From NCBI GenBank assembly GCA_029935695.1, contig JAOZJV010000154.1, forward strand, positions 1 to 7,769: DNA of 7,769 nucleotides. Reading direction: 5' to 3'. The DNA comes from Candidatus Krumholzibacteriia bacterium (GTDB lineage: Bacteria; Krumholzibacteriota; Krumholzibacteriia; LZORAL124-64-63). Under the pieces are notes generated by a model, which did not search any database, was not told the origin of the DNA, and saw only the letters and a program-made list of their open reading frames with translations. The stretch's first letter is position 1. Every line of letters starts with the position of its first letter. This document shows, piece after piece, positions 6,635 through 7,769 of this stretch. The position numbers and the translations under genes are program-made.

Positions 6635-6919
6635 TCAGTAGGACACATACCCGCGAGCAACGGAGAGCTCTTCTTTAAGGCGTTCCAGTTCCACACCCCA
6701 GGCAGTGGATCCCTCTTCCAGGTTTGGTTTGTTTTTGAGCAGGAAAGCAGTGGCTTCCTCGTCAATTTCACCTTCGATTTTTAAATCCCGGAGAATGAGG
6801 TTTTCAATAAGGTTTTTGAACCCGTCTTCATCAATTTCCAAATCGATGAGTTCCTCATCCAACAGGTTGTTCGTGATTCGCCGGGCCAGAATGGCGACGC
6901 GCTCTTCGGACAATCGCAT
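6635..6919 (-). CDS. DUF507 family protein (second of a tandem pair)
   Basis: A 94-residue acidic, helical, cytoplasmic protein. It begins MRLSEERVAILARRI, the usual DUF507 opening, has the EIDEE motif at 51-55, and the EGSxxW element (69-74) near the C-terminus. No signal peptide, membrane segment or catalytic motif is visible, and the function of the family is unknown. The start is ATG 6919 because a perfect AGGAGGT lies six bases upstream; a longer reading from 6976 would run into the preceding gene. It follows its paralogue by 22 bases: both begin MRLS and both carry EIDEE at exactly 51-55, so they arose by duplication and could form a heterodimer. The glycosyltransferase follows at 48 bases. 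Confidence 0.85.
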   Translation of the reverse strand: MRLSEERVAILARRITNNLLDEELIDLEIDEDGFKNLIENLILRDLKIEGEIDEEATAFLLKNKPNLEEGSTAWGVELERLKEELSVARGYVSY

Positions 6920-6925
6920 ATCAAT

Positions 6926-6932
6926 ACCTCCT
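6926..6932 (-). promoter_or_regulatory. Perfect Shine-Dalgarno AGGAGGT for the second DUF507 gene
   Basis: Minus strand AGGAGGT, then ATTGAT, then ATG at 6919. This is the strongest ribosome binding site in the window, lies in the 22-base gap between the DUF507 genes, and fixes the start at 6919. It suggests the second protein is translated efficiently from a shared message. Confidence 0.75.
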
Positions 6933-6941
6933 GATCGCGGC

Positions 6942-7223
6942 TTAAAGGACAAAGCCGTGTTTGCGGCACATTTCACGTTTGATTTTAGCGCGCAGAGAAC
7001 CCACGTCCATTTCCTCGGCTTTGATTTCGTGGATGTTTTGCCGCATTATTCCGTCAACCTCTTCATCTATCTCATCTTCTTCGCGCATGTTCTCGAAGAT
7101 GGCGCTGTCAATGCCGCGGGTGACCAGGTCATTGTTGGAGATGATGTGGATGGATGGGTGGTCCTGGATCATTTTGAGGATCCGGTCACTCAGGTGTTCG
7201 ATTTTATTCTTGCTCAGCCTCAC
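6942..7223 (-). CDS. DUF507 family protein (first of a tandem pair)
   Basis: A 93-residue helical, charged protein beginning MRLSKNKIEHLSDRI with EIDEE at 51-55, then a basic C-terminal tail ending CRKHGFVL. It resembles the downstream gene in its opening, its central acidic motif and its length, but lacks that protein's EGSxxW element (it has KAEEMDVGS), so the two have diverged. Function is unknown; nothing shows export or an enzyme active site. The start is GTG 7223, chosen because GGGAGG lies five bases upstream and the MRLS opening is conserved. It is the first gene of the minus-strand cluster that continues into the second DUF507 gene and the glycosyltransferase, and is divergent from the MoxR-type ATPase. 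Confidence 0.82.
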   Translation of the reverse strand: MRLSKNKIEHLSDRILKMIQDHPSIHIISNNDLVTRGIDSAIFENMREEDEIDEEVDGIMRQNIHEIKAEEMDVGSLRAKIKREMCRKHGFVL

Positions 7224-7228
7224 GGCCG

Positions 7229-7234
7229 CCTCCC
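7229..7234 (-). promoter_or_regulatory. GGGAGG ribosome binding site that selects a GTG start
   Basis: Minus strand GGGAGG, five bases (CGGCC), then GTG at 7223. No ATG gives the conserved MRLS opening, so this site supports the GTG start of the first DUF507 gene. Confidence 0.65.
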
Positions 7235-7273
7235 ATGGGTTCGGGGATTTAAAAAGCTGAATGTTTGAATCCC

Positions 7274-7302
7274 ATTGAAAGCTTTTTCAAAGGTGTTGGC
7301 AA
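7274..7302 (-). promoter_or_regulatory. Candidate promoter for the DUF507-glycosyltransferase cluster
   Basis: Minus strand TTGCCA (7302-7297, 5 of 6), a 17-base spacer, then TTCAAT (7279-7274, 4 of 6). Transcription would begin near 7267, about 44 bases before the GTG at 7223. The -35 overlaps the -35 of the opposing candidate, and the spacer and -10 contain the dyad at 7275-7290. Confidence 0.38.
7275..7290. repeat. AT-rich inverted repeat TTGAAA-GCTT-TTTCAA, possible operator
   Basis: A perfect 6-base inverted repeat with a 4-base centre overlaps the candidate minus-strand promoter. A second pairing, AAAAAGCT (7251-7258) with AGCTTTTT (7280-7287), uses part of the same arm. Its place in a divergent region fits a repressor or activator site, though AT-rich dyads also arise by chance. 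Confidence 0.35.
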
Positions 7303-7324
7303 GAAAAAAGGGATTGGGTATTGT
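7296..7324 (+). promoter_or_regulatory. Candidate promoter for the MoxR-type ATPase gene
   Basis: TTGGCA (7296-7301, 5 of 6), a 17-base spacer, then TATTGT (7319-7324, 4 of 6). Transcription would begin near 7331, leaving a leader of about 70 bases to ATG 7403. The block TTGGCAA (7296-7302) serves as the -35 on both strands. Confidence 0.38.
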
Positions 7325-7402
7325 TCATTTGCCGGGAACAAGGTGCTTCTTTTTGCGTATCACTTCCGGTCAAATCATTTGGAACCATTCAAAGAGGATG
7401 TC

Positions 7403-7769
7403 ATGACAGAGCAACAACCCCTGGACAAGGTGCTGGCCCATGAGCTGGCTGGCCGTTTAAGCAGTGTAATGGCCGAGACCGAAAAAGTGATCGTCGGTCA
7501 GCGCGAAATGATGGAAGGTCTCGTGCTGGGTTTGATCACCGGCGGGCATATTCTGCTGGAAGGTGTGCCCGGATTGGCCAAGACCCTGGCAGTGAGCACT
7601 CTTGCCAAAACGGTGGACACCGGTTTCCGGCGCATTCAGTTCACTCCCGACCTGCTTCCGGCAGATATCACCGGAACAACCATATACAACCGGGAAACAG
7701 GTGATTTCACGGTCAAAAAGGGTCCTGTCTTCAGCAATATCATTCTGGCTGATGAAATCAACCGGGCCA
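7403..7769 (+). CDS. MoxR-type AAA+ ATPase, N-terminal part (cut by window edge)
   Basis: 122 codons are visible, about a third of a typical MoxR protein (around 330 residues). The sequence shows the family's lead-in EKVIVGQREMMEGLVLGLIT (27-46), Walker A GVPGLAKT (54-61), the MoxR-characteristic RIQFTPDLLPADITGT (77-92), the KKGPVFSN segment (105-112) and Walker B IILADEINRA (113-122), where the window ends. MoxR ATPases are cytoplasmic chaperone-like enzymes that use ATP to mature or activate partner proteins, commonly with DUF58 and von Willebrand factor A-domain proteins encoded just downstream; that part is outside the window. Start ATG 7403 has AGAGG five bases upstream. It is divergent from the DUF507 cluster. 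Confidence 0.93.
   Translation, partial: MTEQQPLDKVLAHELAGRLSSVMAETEKVIVGQREMMEGLVLGLITGGHILLEGVPGLAKTLAVSTLAKTVDTGFRRIQFTPDLLPADITGTTIYNRETGDFTVKKGPVFSNIILADEINRA

Noticed and set aside
6705..7268. 187-codon plus-strand open frame across both DUF507 genes
   Set aside because: Ser-rich antisense translation spanning two genes with conserved starts and strong ribosome sites; a shadow.

Overview
The window looks like a chromosomal segment of a Gram-negative, probably uncultivated environmental bacterium. It is dense (gaps mostly under 200 bases), of moderate G+C content, and carries two predicted lipoproteins, exported TPR and beta-propeller proteins, and non-ATG starts (GTG, TTG) with strong Shine-Dalgarno sequences. 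A tandem pair of DUF507 genes is typical of Desulfobacterota/deltaproteobacteria-like and related deep phyla. The propeller lipoproteins would also fit FCB-type lineages such as Krumholzibacteriota. The taxonomic guess is inference only.

Layout. (1) 1-1013, minus: an exported five-bladed beta-propeller glycosidase-like protein (GH32/GH43/GH68 superfamily fold), whose C-terminus runs off the left edge. (2) 1014-1207: a divergent promoter region. (3) 1208-5337, plus: an apparent gene cluster of an exported TPR protein, a lipoprotein with a TonB-type C-terminal domain (start overlapping the previous stop), a lipoprotein with PD40/TolB-like propeller repeats, and a cytoplasmic class II aldolase. 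(4) 7223-5345, minus: two DUF507 paralogues followed by a GT4-family glycosyltransferase that converges tail to tail with the aldolase. (5) 7224-7402: a compact divergent region with candidate back-to-back promoters sharing a -35 element and an AT-rich dyad. (6) 7403-7769, plus: the N-terminal third of a MoxR-type AAA+ ATPase, cut by the right edge.

How they may work together. The plus cluster reads as a cell-envelope module: the TPR protein and the two lipoproteins would act in the periplasm or at the outer membrane, with a sugar-phosphate-type aldolase attached by tight spacing. The minus cluster couples two small proteins of unknown function to a glycosyltransferase, possibly for surface polysaccharide. 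No RNA gene, mobile element, CRISPR array or convincing intrinsic terminator was seen. The most notable points are the TonB-C domain on a TPR lipoprotein, the tandem DUF507 pair in front of a glycosyltransferase, and the overlapping divergent promoters at 7274-7324.
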